Assembly: GCA_016926255.1 (NCBI GenBank)
Contig: JAFGOY010000033.1
Location: 1 to 64,000, forward strand
DNA: 64,000 bases
DNA from: Anaerolineae bacterium
GTDB lineage: Bacteria > Chloroflexota > Anaerolineae > Aggregatilineales > UBA3940
Reading direction: 5' to 3'
Made by a program: the position numbers and the translations under genes. The notes below the pieces were generated by a model. It searched no databases. It worked only from the letters and a program-made list of their open reading frames with translations, and was not told the origin of the DNA. Of this stretch, positions 47,232 to 58,210 are shown in pieces (position 1 is the stretch's first letter; each line of letters begins with the position of its first letter).

Positions 47232-48767
47232 CTACAACCGCCGCCAGCGGCGGCCATCGGACTGGAGAAGGTGATCGGCGCCGGGCGGCCCCCAGGTGCC
47301 TGCCTCGTAGATTTCGAGGTCTGGTTTCCCGCTTGCCTCCCAGCCCTGGATGACCGGGTCGATAAGCTGCCAGGCCGCCTCGATTTCGTCGCCGCGGGTG
47401 AACAGCATTGCATCGCCGAGCATGGCGTCGAGCAGGAGACGCTCGTAAGCGTCGGGCGGCTCGACAAGCCCAAACGACGCCCCGTAGCGGAAATCCATCG
47501 TCACCGGACGGCGGCGAACCCCCTGTCCCGGCAGTTTGGATTCGAACTTGAGCGAGATTCCCTCGTCGGGCTGGATGCGAAGTGCCAGCACGTTTGATCG
47601 CAGCGACTCGTCGTCGACAGCGTCGAAGAGTAGGTGGGGAGGCTGTTTGAAGTGGATCGATATTTCCGATACGCGGGTCGGCATGCATTTGCCTGACCGC
47701 ATATAGATCGGCACGCCCTGCCAGCGCCAGTTGTCGATCTGCCAGCGCAGCGCGGCATAGGTCGGCGTCTGTGAGCCTTCGGCGGTTCCCTCCAACTCGC
47801 AGTATCCCGGTATCGGCTCGCCGTTGATCGCACCGTCCGTATACTGCGCCCGAACGGAATGGTGGGCGACTTCATCGACAGATTGAGGGCGGATCGCCCG
47901 GAGTACTTTGACCTTCTCGTCACGGATCGCATCGGCTTCAAAGGCGACTGGCGGTTCCATCGCCACCAGTGTCAGCAGTTGCAGAATGTGGTTCTGGAAC
48001 ATATCGCGGACGACACCGGCCTGATCGTAGTACCCGGCGCGTGATCCAACACCGACGGACTCGGCGACGCTGATCTGGACGTGATCGACGTAGCGGCGGT
48101 TCCAGATCGGCTCGTAGATCGCGTTGGCGAAACGCAGCACCAGGATATTCTGGACGGTCTCTTTCCCCAGGTAGTGATCGATACGATAGACCTGACTTTC
48201 GTCGAAAACGCTGTGAAGGGTTCCGTTCAATGCTCTGGCCGACGCGAGATCGACGCCGAACGGCTTCTCGATGACGATCCGCCGCCAGCCGTTTTCGCCC
48301 TGCACCATCCCGGCCTTACCGATGTTTTCGATGATCACATCATACCAGGAAGGCGGGGTTGCCAGGTAGTAGAGGCGGTTGTCGGGGCGGTTCTGTTCCT
48401 GCGCAAGTCCGGCGATGGTGCGATCCAGTTCGCGATATCGCTCAGGCTGGTCGAAGTTTCCCTGAACGTAATGCAAATGCGCCGAAAACTGCCCCCACAG
48501 GGCCGAATCGGCGGCATGTTCGGCAAATCGGCTGAACCGTGTCACGCCTTCGAACATCTTCTCGCGGAAGAAATCGTCTGCCCAGTCACGCCGGGCAAAA
48601 CCAACGATCTCGAAATGCGGCGAAATCTGGTCTTCCTGCACCAGGCTGTAGAGCGCTGGAACGAGCTTTCGAGCGGTCAGGTCGCCAGTTGCGCCAAAGA
48701 TGACAACCGTCACCGGGTTGGGAGGGCGTTCCATGCCTGGACCAACCCGCAGTGGATTTTCAACCAT
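47232..48767 (-). CDS. zwf: Glucose-6-phosphate dehydrogenase
   Basis: VIFGATGDLTARKLVPALYSL..IEKPFG..YRIDHYLGKETVQNILVLRFAN. Confidence 0.96.
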   Translation of the reverse strand: MVENPLRVGPGMERPPNPVTVVIFGATGDLTARKLVPALYSLVQEDQISPHFEIVGFARRDWADDFFREKMFEGVTRFSRFAEHAADSALWGQFSAHLHYVQGNFDQPERYRELDRTIAGLAQEQNRPDNRLYYLATPPSWYDVIIENIGKAGMVQGENGWRRIVIEKPFGVDLASARALNGTLHSVFDESQVYRIDHYLGKETVQNILVLRFANAIYEPIWNRRYVDHVQISVAESVGVGSRAGYYDQAGVVRDMFQNHILQLLTLVAMEPPVAFEADAIRDEKVKVLRAIRPQSVDEVAHHSVRAQYTDGAINGEPIPGYCELEGTAEGSQTPTYAALRWQIDNWRWQGVPIYMRSGKCMPTRVSEISIHFKQPPHLLFDAVDDESLRSNVLALRIQPDEGISLKFESKLPGQGVRRRPVTMDFRYGASFGLVEPPDAYERLLLDAMLGDAMLFTRGDEIEAAWQLIDPVIQGWEASGKPDLEIYEAGTWGPPGADHLLQSDGRRWRRL

Positions 48768-48772
48768 TGAAT

Positions 48773-49675
48773 CTACCTTCGCCTGACTTCGTGTCCGCCA
48801 AACTGGTTGCGAAGGGCCGCCAGCAGCCGCGCCGCGTGGTTGTCATCCTGCTGCGATATGAATCTCATCTGCAGGGCGAGCGTGATCACTGGCAGCGGAA
48901 TGCCCAGATCGATGCTCTCCTGTACCGTCCAGCGTCCCTCGCCCGTATCGGGGACAAATGGCTCGACCCAGTCGAGGTTGGGGTCTTCTTCGTAGACGTT
49001 CCCGGCCAGCTCAAGCAGCCAGGAGCGGATCACGCTGCCGTTTCCCCACAGGCGGGCTAGCGCTGCGAGGTCGATATCCATTTCTTCTTTGGCAGCGATC
49101 AGTTCGAAACCCTCGGCGATGGCCTGCATCATGCCGTATTCGATGCCGTTGTGCACCATATTGGCGAAGTGTCCGGCACCGCTTGGCCCGATCAATTGGT
49201 AGCCATTGACCGGGGCCAGGGCGACGAAAACCGGCTCAACCTGGGCAAAGGCTTCTTCTTCGCCGCCGATCATCAGGTTGAAGCCGTTTTCCAGCCCCCA
49301 GATTCCCCCGCTCACGCCGACATCCAGCAGGTGGATACCCTTGTAGCGGAGCATATTGGCTCGTTCTATCGACTGCTGATAGTTCGAGTTGCCGCCATCG
49401 AGGATGATATCCTCTTCGTCAAGCAGCAAAGCCAGGTCTTGGATGATCACCGCAACCGGCTCACCGGCGGGAACCATCAGCCAGACCGTGCGCGGTTTTG
49501 TAGCCAGATTTTCGACACACTGCTCAAGCGAGTTAGCAGGTATCGCTCCCAGTTTGGCGGCCCTTTCCAGCGCCTCCGCGTCCAGATCGTAGACGACCAC
49601 TTCGTGCCCGTGATCGATAAGACGCTGCGTCATGGCAAAACCCATTTTGCCCAGGCCGATCATTGCCAGCTTCAT
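48773..49675 (-). CDS. gnd: 6-phosphogluconate dehydrogenase, short decarboxylating type
   Basis: MKLAMIGLGKMGFAMTQRLIDHGHEVVVYD..DGGNSNY..MVHNGIEYGMMQAIAEGFEL. Confidence 0.92.
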   Translation of the reverse strand: MKLAMIGLGKMGFAMTQRLIDHGHEVVVYDLDAEALERAAKLGAIPANSLEQCVENLATKPRTVWLMVPAGEPVAVIIQDLALLLDEEDIILDGGNSNYQQSIERANMLRYKGIHLLDVGVSGGIWGLENGFNLMIGGEEEAFAQVEPVFVALAPVNGYQLIGPSGAGHFANMVHNGIEYGMMQAIAEGFELIAAKEEMDIDLAALARLWGNGSVIRSWLLELAGNVYEEDPNLDWVEPFVPDTGEGRWTVQESIDLGIPLPVITLALQMRFISQQDDNHAARLLAALRNQFGGHEVRRR

Positions 49676-49741
49676 CCCTATACTCCTGTCTGCTAGGTAG
49701 AGAAAAACCGCCAACCGGGAGCGATATGCTGTGATTTGCTA

Positions 49742-50200
49742 TCAAGCTGCCCCGTATTTCTTTTCGATAGCAGTAACCTTTTCCCGGCGGCGCACATGGC
49801 GCTCTTCAGTCGATACTTCGGCACCCAGATACGCCGTGACAATTTCCTTGGCCAGCTCGATGCCGATGATACGACCGCCGAGCACCAGCACGTTCATGCC
49901 ATCATGCTCGACGCCCTGGTGGGCGGAATAAGTATCGTGGCAGACGGCGGCCAGCGCCCCTCTGACCTTGTTCGCAGCGATTCCTGCGCCAACGCCGCTG
50001 CCACAGAAGACTATTCCCCGTTCTCCTCGTTCCTCGACGACGGCTTCGGCAACCGCTTGCCCGAAATCGGGGTAGTCGTCTCCAGCATCATATGTCAGAG
50101 CGCCAACATCAAGAACTTCGACTTTTTGATCGATCAACCACTGCTTGATCATTTCTTTCAGATCATATCCGGCGTGATCGGCTCCAACAACCACAGTCAT
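49742..50200 (-). CDS. rpiB: Ribose 5-phosphate isomerase B
   Basis: VVVGADHAGYDLKEMIKQWL..GIVFCGSGVGAGIAANKV..NVLVLGGRIIG. Confidence 0.95.
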   Translation of the reverse strand: MTVVVGADHAGYDLKEMIKQWLIDQKVEVLDVGALTYDAGDDYPDFGQAVAEAVVEERGERGIVFCGSGVGAGIAANKVRGALAAVCHDTYSAHQGVEHDGMNVLVLGGRIIGIELAKEIVTAYLGAEVSTEERHVRRREKVTAIEKKYGAA

Positions 50201-50214
50201 CGGTCTTTTCCCTT

Positions 50215-52224
50215 TTAACCAAGTAAGGCTTTTGCCCGGTTGACGACGTTGTCAACGTTGAAGCCGAGTTTATCCATCACCACTTTCAGCGGCGCCGATG
50301 CCCCGAAACGATCCAGGCCGATCACATCGCCGTTATCGCCGGTGTACTTGTGCCAGCCCATCGTTACACCGGCTTCTACTGCCAGCTTCGGCACGTCAGG
50401 CAGCAGCACCGACTTTCGATACGCTTCCGGCTGTTCGTCGAAGAGTTCCCAGCAGGGCATTGACACAACGCGGACCTTCAGGCCGTCGGCGGCGAGAACG
50501 TCGGCGGCTTCGAGCGCGAGTGATACTTCGGAGCCGGTAGCCAGCAACAGCAGATCGGGCGTCCCGTCTGTATCACTGAGAACATAGGCCCCCTTTGCCA
50601 CGCCGGAGACATCGCCGTATTTACTCCGGTCGAACGTGGGGAGCTTCTGGCGGGTCAATGCGAGGCAGGTTGGGCCGTCGTTACGCATAATAGCCAGACG
50701 CCAGGATTCGGCAACCTCATTGGCGTCGGCGGGACGGAACAACCGGACGCCTGGGATGGCCCGCAGCGAGGCGATCTGCTCGACTGGCTGGTGGGTGGGG
50801 CCATCTTCGCCAACGCCGATGCTGTCATGGGTGAAGACGAAAATGACGCGTTGATGAGAAAGCGAGGCCAGCCTGATTGGGGGGCGCATATAGTCAGCGA
50901 AGACGAGGAAAGTGCCGGTGTAGGGGATCAAACCGCCGTAGTGGGCGATCCCTACCGCCAGCGATCCCATTGCGTGCTCGCGGACTCCGAACTGCAGGTT
51001 ATGACCACCCTTATCCCAGCCGAAGCTGCCCGTGCTTTTCAGCCAGGTGTTGTTGCTGGGATGCAGGTCAGCCGACCCGCCGATCAACTCCGGCAGGTTT
51101 TCGTAGATCGCGTTCAGTACCTTGCCGCTGGATGCACGGGTGGCGATTGCGCCATCTTCCGGCGTGAAGACCGGCACGGCAGAGTCCCAACCATCAGGCA
51201 GGATTCCGTCCATCACCCGTTCGAAGTCGGCGGCCAGTTCGGGATTGGCCTTACGATAGGCTTCGAACTGCGCCTTCCATTCGGCTTCGGCAGCGGCACC
51301 CTGATCGACCGCCTCGCGGAAATGGGCCAGCGCCTCATCCGGGATGTAGAAATCGGGTTCGAGCGGCCAGCCGAGGTTCTCCTTGGTTGCCTTCACCTCG
51401 TCCGGGCCGAGCGGCGAACCGTGCACGCCGTGCGTCCCGGCCTTGTTCGGGCTGCCATAGCCGATGATCGTCCGGCAGATGATCAGGGCAGGGCGGTCGG
51501 TGTCGGCTTTGGCCTCTTTGATCGCTGCATCGACGGCTTCGATATCGTTGCCGTCGATCGGGCCGATCACCTGCCAGCCGTAGGCTTCGAAACGCGCCCC
51601 GACATTCTCTCTAAAGGTGATGTCGGTGCTGCCTTCAATCGAGATGTCATTGTCGTCGTAGAGATATACTAGCGATCCGAGTTTTTGCGTCCCGGCATAG
51701 GAAGCTGCCTCCGAAGAGACTCCTTCCATCAGGTCGCCGTCGCTGACAATCGCGTAGATCGTGTTGCCCACAATCGTATGATCTTTCGTGTTGTACTGCT
51801 CGGCCAGCGCGCGCTGCGCAATTGCCATTCCGACGCCGTTGGCGAACCCCTGTCCCAGTGGGCCGGTCGTCACTTCGACGCCTGGGGTCAGGCCGTATTC
51901 GGGATGTCCCGGCGTGAGGCTTCCCCACTGGCGGAACTGCTTGAGTTCGTCGAGCGGCAGATCGTAGCCTGTCAGGTGTAGAAGCGCATAGAGCAGCATC
52001 GAACCGTGCCCCGCCGAGAGAATGAAGCGGTCACGATTCGACCATTTTGGATTCCTGGGATTGTGGGTCAGATGCCGTGTCCAGACAGTATAGGCCATCG
52101 CCGCCGTACCCATCGGCAGGCCGGGGTGACCTGAATTCGCCTTCTGGACGCCATCAACCGCCAGGAACCGGATCGTATTTACACATTGTTGATCGAGGTC
52201 TTTGTTTGCCATATCCCTTTCCAC
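50215..52224 (-). CDS. tkt: Transketolase
   Basis: NTIRFLAVDGVQKANSGHPGLPMGTAAMAYTVWTRHL..SAGHGSMLLYALLHLTGYDL..THDSIGVGEDGPTHQPVEQ. Confidence 0.97.
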   Translation of the reverse strand: MERDMANKDLDQQCVNTIRFLAVDGVQKANSGHPGLPMGTAAMAYTVWTRHLTHNPRNPKWSNRDRFILSAGHGSMLLYALLHLTGYDLPLDELKQFRQWGSLTPGHPEYGLTPGVEVTTGPLGQGFANGVGMAIAQRALAEQYNTKDHTIVGNTIYAIVSDGDLMEGVSSEAASYAGTQKLGSLVYLYDDNDISIEGSTDITFRENVGARFEAYGWQVIGPIDGNDIEAVDAAIKEAKADTDRPALIICRTIIGYGSPNKAGTHGVHGSPLGPDEVKATKENLGWPLEPDFYIPDEALAHFREAVDQGAAAEAEWKAQFEAYRKANPELAADFERVMDGILPDGWDSAVPVFTPEDGAIATRASSGKVLNAIYENLPELIGGSADLHPSNNTWLKSTGSFGWDKGGHNLQFGVREHAMGSLAVGIAHYGGLIPYTGTFLVFADYMRPPIRLASLSHQRVIFVFTHDSIGVGEDGPTHQPVEQIASLRAIPGVRLFRPADANEVAESWRLAIMRNDGPTCLALTRQKLPTFDRSKYGDVSGVAKGAYVLSDTDGTPDLLLLATGSEVSLALEAADVLAADGLKVRVVSMPCWELFDEQPEAYRKSVLLPDVPKLAVEAGVTMGWHKYTGDNGDVIGLDRFGASAPLKVVMDKLGFNVDNVVNRAKALLG

Positions 52225-52370
52225 AGATTAATAAACTGGAAAAATCGTAGATCGACCGGCAGATGCGTTCAGCAGGTGCCAGGCTTTCATAGTGATCATG
52301 ATAAACATCGCTGAGATATTTTATGTTCGATGAAGCGAGTTCGCCAGATCAATCCTGATGTCATAGATAA

Positions 52371-54299
52371 TCAGCCTTCACCGGGGCCTGATCGGTGATC
52401 GTCTCTTTCGGTCAGCGCTCTGACCAGCCGGTCGATGCTGAACGCGATCATGTCAAACCCCTGGCGGGCTTCTGCCGGGGTGAGACTGTGCCTGGCGAAC
52501 AGCCGCGCGTTGTAGTAGATGATCTCCAGTACTGCCGCGAACGGTTCTTCGTTGGGCGAGAGATTACAGGTGTGCCTGACCAGTGAATTGTTCAGATTGA
52601 GATGCAGCACGCCCTGCCCGATCTCAGCGGAGATATTTTGCAGGGCAAGATACTCCTCGATCAGCCGGGCGACTGACGGGCTGACCTCCCCGCCGTCGAG
52701 CGCCGCGCGTGCTTTTGCGGCCTCATCGCTGCCCGGTGGGAACACGAGAATCGCGGGGACGGCTTCCGGTTCGAACCGTGCCAGCCGGACACTGATCCCC
52801 TGGTCTGAATAATATCGAAGCAGGGACGCATACTCACCCGCCTCGTCTTCGATAGGTTCGAAAACTGACGACTCGCCGGGCGTTAACCGGTGCAGTTCGA
52901 CGCCTGGTCGGCTGTTCGCGTACTGTTCGATGAACAGCGCCTCGGCAAACCGGCTGGCATCGACGACGATCAGTCCCGCCGAATCGAAAAGGAGCATCTC
53001 TTGTAGCACGCCGCGCTCCTCGGTGGTGTAGTAGATCATGCCCTCACCGGCAGAAAGTATCTCCGGCAGCGCCAGTTGACCCCGGTTGGTTTCGAACGTC
53101 ACCACGTCGCCGACCGCCTCAAAAAAGGCCGGGCTGTCCAGCGCCCAGGCTTTGATCAGATCATTGTGGGCCTGGACGATCCTCCGCCACGTCGAAGGCT
53201 GTTCGTGGGCCACCCGGACGAAGTGATCCAGTAGCTGGCGCTCCAGGATGCGCTGGACGAGAGTGTATTGATCGTCGCGGCGAACCTGTTCGCGGCTGGC
53301 GGTTGGGTTCAGGGCCGGGGTATCGACAATCCCCTGGACGAAACGCGCCCAGCTCGGCAGCAGCCCCCGCTCCTGGTCGGTGATGAACATCCGCCGGATG
53401 TAGACGATCAGGTCGCCGTATTCGAGTAGCGAAAGCGTGGACGAGGAAGGGACGAACAGGACGCCGCGAAGAGGAGTCCTGACCGAGTCGACTCGGCTGC
53501 CCGGCACCGATACTTCCTCGATGTGATCGTGCAGGGGGATGACGGTTAGCGGAAAGTAATCGCCAAATCGGTCGGCGATGAACGCCCGGTATGCATCGAT
53601 CCCGGCATCCATGTGCCAGGGGGCGTCGACGGCGTTGGCGGGCTGTTTGCCTCCGTTGATAGTGATCGGCACGCTGAGAAAATCGGCATACAGGCGGATG
53701 ATCTCGCGGACGAGTCCCTCGTTGAGTAAAAATTCGCCGGTCAGGTTAAGGTGAAGGATCAGTGTGCTGCCCGCTGATTTCCGGTTGGCGGACACGATGG
53801 TGTAAGTTTCGCTGCCCTCGCAAACCCAGCGCCATGCCTCTGAATTTGCCTTGAAGCTCCGTGTGATCAGTTCCAACCGGTCAGCGGCGATCAGTGCGGC
53901 GAGGATGCCGAGCCCAAACTGTCCGATCAACCGGTCAGCCTGCGCGTGTTCCCGGAACGCAAGCCGCTGATCCAGTTCGGCGGTGTAGCCGCGCCCGATG
54001 GTCGAGAGGTACGACTGGATTTCGTCGTAAGTCAGACCGGAGCCGTTGTCCTGAATACTGATCGTCCGGTTCACTGCGTCGATTGATATGTCGATGTGGG
54101 GTGAATATGCTTCTATTGATTCGTCTTCTACAAGGCGGCGGATGCAGGAATCGTAGGCATTCTGAATCACTTCTCGGAGGGCGGCTTTGGGATCGGCGTA
54201 GAGGTGCTCGGAGAGCAGGCGGAGAATCCCGGCCAGATGCAGATCGAGCCGGTGGTGTTCTGGATCATTCTTCCCGGTGGGATGATCAGCCTTCACCAT
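52371..54299 (-). CDS. HSP90/HtpG-family protein
   Basis: HLYADPKAALREVIQNAYDSCIRRL..ISIQDNGSGLTYDEI..RQFGLGILAALIAAD-type ATPase (GHKL); 642 aa. Confidence 0.85.
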   Translation of the reverse strand: MVKADHPTGKNDPEHHRLDLHLAGILRLLSEHLYADPKAALREVIQNAYDSCIRRLVEDESIEAYSPHIDISIDAVNRTISIQDNGSGLTYDEIQSYLSTIGRGYTAELDQRLAFREHAQADRLIGQFGLGILAALIAADRLELITRSFKANSEAWRWVCEGSETYTIVSANRKSAGSTLILHLNLTGEFLLNEGLVREIIRLYADFLSVPITINGGKQPANAVDAPWHMDAGIDAYRAFIADRFGDYFPLTVIPLHDHIEEVSVPGSRVDSVRTPLRGVLFVPSSSTLSLLEYGDLIVYIRRMFITDQERGLLPSWARFVQGIVDTPALNPTASREQVRRDDQYTLVQRILERQLLDHFVRVAHEQPSTWRRIVQAHNDLIKAWALDSPAFFEAVGDVVTFETNRGQLALPEILSAGEGMIYYTTEERGVLQEMLLFDSAGLIVVDASRFAEALFIEQYANSRPGVELHRLTPGESSVFEPIEDEAGEYASLLRYYSDQGISVRLARFEPEAVPAILVFPPGSDEAAKARAALDGGEVSPSVARLIEEYLALQNISAEIGQGVLHLNLNNSLVRHTCNLSPNEEPFAAVLEIIYYNARLFARHSLTPAEARQGFDMIAFSIDRLVRALTERDDHRSGPGEG

Positions 54300-54496
54300 A
54301 AACCCTGTCGTTTCATCAATCCGACGACCTGTCTATAGTATAAACCACCGGGGAGAAAACCGGGCATGGTGAAGGGGCATTGCGTACTATGCTGCTACCC
54401 TACCAGTTTTTGCCCTTGATCCTGCTTGGCCATTTGACACAATCCCGACTCCCGTTTAAAGTTGCGCTGACATTCTCTATTGAGGCTTGATGACTG

Positions 54497-54799
54497 ATGA
54501 TGACCCTCCGTCGAATTATACGCGCGCCGTTCTTTCTTCCTGTTCTGTTCCTTAGTATGCTTCCTATTTTATTCCTCTTTGCCTGGGTGACGGTTGGGGC
54601 CTGGTTCGAATCGCTGTTCCATGCGCTGGGACTGCGTTCTCAGCCGTCCTGGCTCCCGATAGTCGTTGGGTTTGCGGGTTATGTTGGGCTGGGGATTGTT
54701 TTGCCTGCTTATCTCGGATCGACTCTGGTTGGTTGGCCTGGGGCGATCCTGCTGCCCCTTCTTGTCCTGGGTTCAGTCGCCTGGTTCGGTCGCTGGTAG
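54497..54799 (+). CDS. Small hydrophobic membrane protein
   Basis: 100 aa, two to three TM segments. Confidence 0.45.
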   Translation: MMTLRRIIRAPFFLPVLFLSMLPILFLFAWVTVGAWFESLFHALGLRSQPSWLPIVVGFAGYVGLGIVLPAYLGSTLVGWPGAILLPLLVLGSVAWFGRW

Positions 54800-54809
54800 G
54801 AAACAAAAA

Positions 54810-54838
54810 GAACGGCAGCCTTGACCAGACCGCCGTTC
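54810..54838. terminator. Terminator hairpin between convergent genes
   Basis: gaacggc-N15-gccgttc. Confidence 0.5.
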
Positions 54839-54900
54839 ATGAGTTATCCAGGTTGGTTTGGCCCGGCGGCTTCAGCCCCGGTCAGCGACCCGGCAGACTC

Positions 54901-56496
<1,596 letters not shown>

Positions 56497-56584
56497 AACG
56501 CCTCCCTGAAGGATAAACCCGAAATCCCGAACGAGCGGCGTAAGTGTAACATCCAGTAAACTGATCGCCAAAAAGGGTGGGCTG

Positions 56585-57694
56585 TTACTGGCCGAACATA
56601 GAAGCTAGTGTGATCCCTACAGTTCCACCAATGACTACCATGAGAACGACCAGTACAATGGCCCAGAACCAGCAGTTCCGGCGCGACCGGTCGAATGGAA
56701 TTTCCTCGATCTCCGGGACGGGCAGGCCGATCTCTTCGATTGTTTCGTCCTCTTTATCGGCGGCTGGCTCGATTTCGATTTCCACCGGTTCGTCTATAAT
56801 CTCGATAGGCAGCGGGACGATATCGGTTTCGTCGTCGGAGGTGATATCCTCGTCCAGGGTTTCCTGTGCTTCTGTTATCGCGTCGCGCATGATGACCGCG
56901 GTCATGTAGCGTTCTTTGAGGTCTTTCGCCAGAGCAGTCAGGATGATCTTCTCGATTTTTTCCGGAATGTCTTTTGCATAGATGCTCGGCCAGACGAGCG
57001 GATCGTTGATATGCTTCATGATCACCCCATAAGGCGTATCGGCTTCATAGGGTGGCCTTCCGGTAACCATTTCATACATCATGGCACCGAGCGCATAGAT
57101 ATCACTCTGGGCTGTAGCCGGTTCACCTCTACCCTGTTCGGGTGACATATATGTAGGGGTGCCGACCATCGCCCCACTTTGTGTGATCGTGGGTTCGTCC
57201 CGCAGCCGGGCGATCCCAAAATCGGTCAGGATCGGTTCTTCGAGGCTCCTCAGGAGAACGTTCGCCGGTTTGATGTCCCTGTGGATCATTCCCTGGTTGT
57301 GGGCGTAATCTAGGGCGTCGGCGAGTTTTGTGATGATGTCGAGGGTATTTGGCAGGGGGAGGCGTTTTCTCCGGTCTTTCAGCCGCTTGAGCAGCCCTTT
57401 TAGCGTCCTGCCGCCCTTGATGTATTCCATCACCATGTAGTAATACTCGTCTTCGATGTCGAAGTCGAAGACCTGGACGATGTTGGGATGACGCAGCGCG
57501 GCAATCGACTTTGCTTCTCTCCTGAACCGGGTGATAAATCCTGACTTATCGGAGAGATAAGTATGCATGATCTTTATCGCGACATGCCGGTCGAGGTTTG
57601 GCTGGTAGGCCTTGTAGACATTCGCCATGCCGCCCCGCCCGATCTGTTCTTCCAGTTTGTATTTCCCGATTGACCTTCCGGTTAGGTCTGCCAT
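56585..57694 (-). CDS. Hanks-type Ser/Thr protein kinase with C-terminal TM
   Basis: IGRGGMANVYKAYQPNLDRHVAIKIM..MIHRDIKPANVLL..TDFGIARL..MVGTPTYMSPEQ; C-term single TM. Confidence 0.95.
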   Translation of the reverse strand: MADLTGRSIGKYKLEEQIGRGGMANVYKAYQPNLDRHVAIKIMHTYLSDKSGFITRFRREAKSIAALRHPNIVQVFDFDIEDEYYYMVMEYIKGGRTLKGLLKRLKDRRKRLPLPNTLDIITKLADALDYAHNQGMIHRDIKPANVLLRSLEEPILTDFGIARLRDEPTITQSGAMVGTPTYMSPEQGRGEPATAQSDIYALGAMMYEMVTGRPPYEADTPYGVIMKHINDPLVWPSIYAKDIPEKIEKIILTALAKDLKERYMTAVIMRDAITEAQETLDEDITSDDETDIVPLPIEIIDEPVEIEIEPAADKEDETIEEIGLPVPEIEEIPFDRSRRNCWFWAIVLVVLMVVIGGTVGITLASMFGQ

Positions 57695-57930
57695 TATCGA
57701 CTTTGTCTGTTCCTAACTAGCATATTGTTCTGGCAGTATTCATCTGCCGGTAAAAAAGTCGTCCGGCTGGTAAATACTTTCCGTATAATACCACGCTTTG
57801 TGACGTCCTCCATAAGTCTGGTATTTGTTGTAATGGCTAACCGGATTTTGAGAGAAATATCGATTTGATTGTTGTCAGGGGGAGCCGCAGCGCAAAAAGC
57901 CGCGAGTTTTACAGAATATCTGTACAATAC

Positions 57931-57978
57931 GAAATACGCGGATGGCTGATATGGGGCGTCAGACAGTCCGCGTATTTC
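57931..57978. promoter_or_regulatory. 12-bp perfect inverted repeat in the divergent intergenic region
   Basis: gaaatacgcgga-N24-tccgcgtatttc. Confidence 0.5.
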
Positions 57979-58210
57979 ATGGGGTGAGGATAGGGATATA
58001 GGGATGAAAAACTCTATTTAAGAGTCTGACTTTATGTTACCATACAGTTGACCCAAATAATCGTGAAGGATTGTGAATATTTCATGAAAATCGTTTTTTG
58101 TCCGTCGATCACTGAAAGCATACCCGGTTTGTGCTGCGCTCCGCTTGGTGCTATATAGATAGTATGCGTGGGTGTGGACGGTTCATGTCTCTACCGGAGG
58201 AACTGTACGG

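Noticed and set aside
47222-47473. N-terminal extension of the opcA ORF
   Set aside because: Overlaps zwf and is Ser/Arg-rich; GTG at 47221 with a good RBS is the better start.
57694-57927. 77-aa minus-strand ORF upstream of the kinase
   Set aside because: No RBS or conserved look; probably the kinase 5' region.
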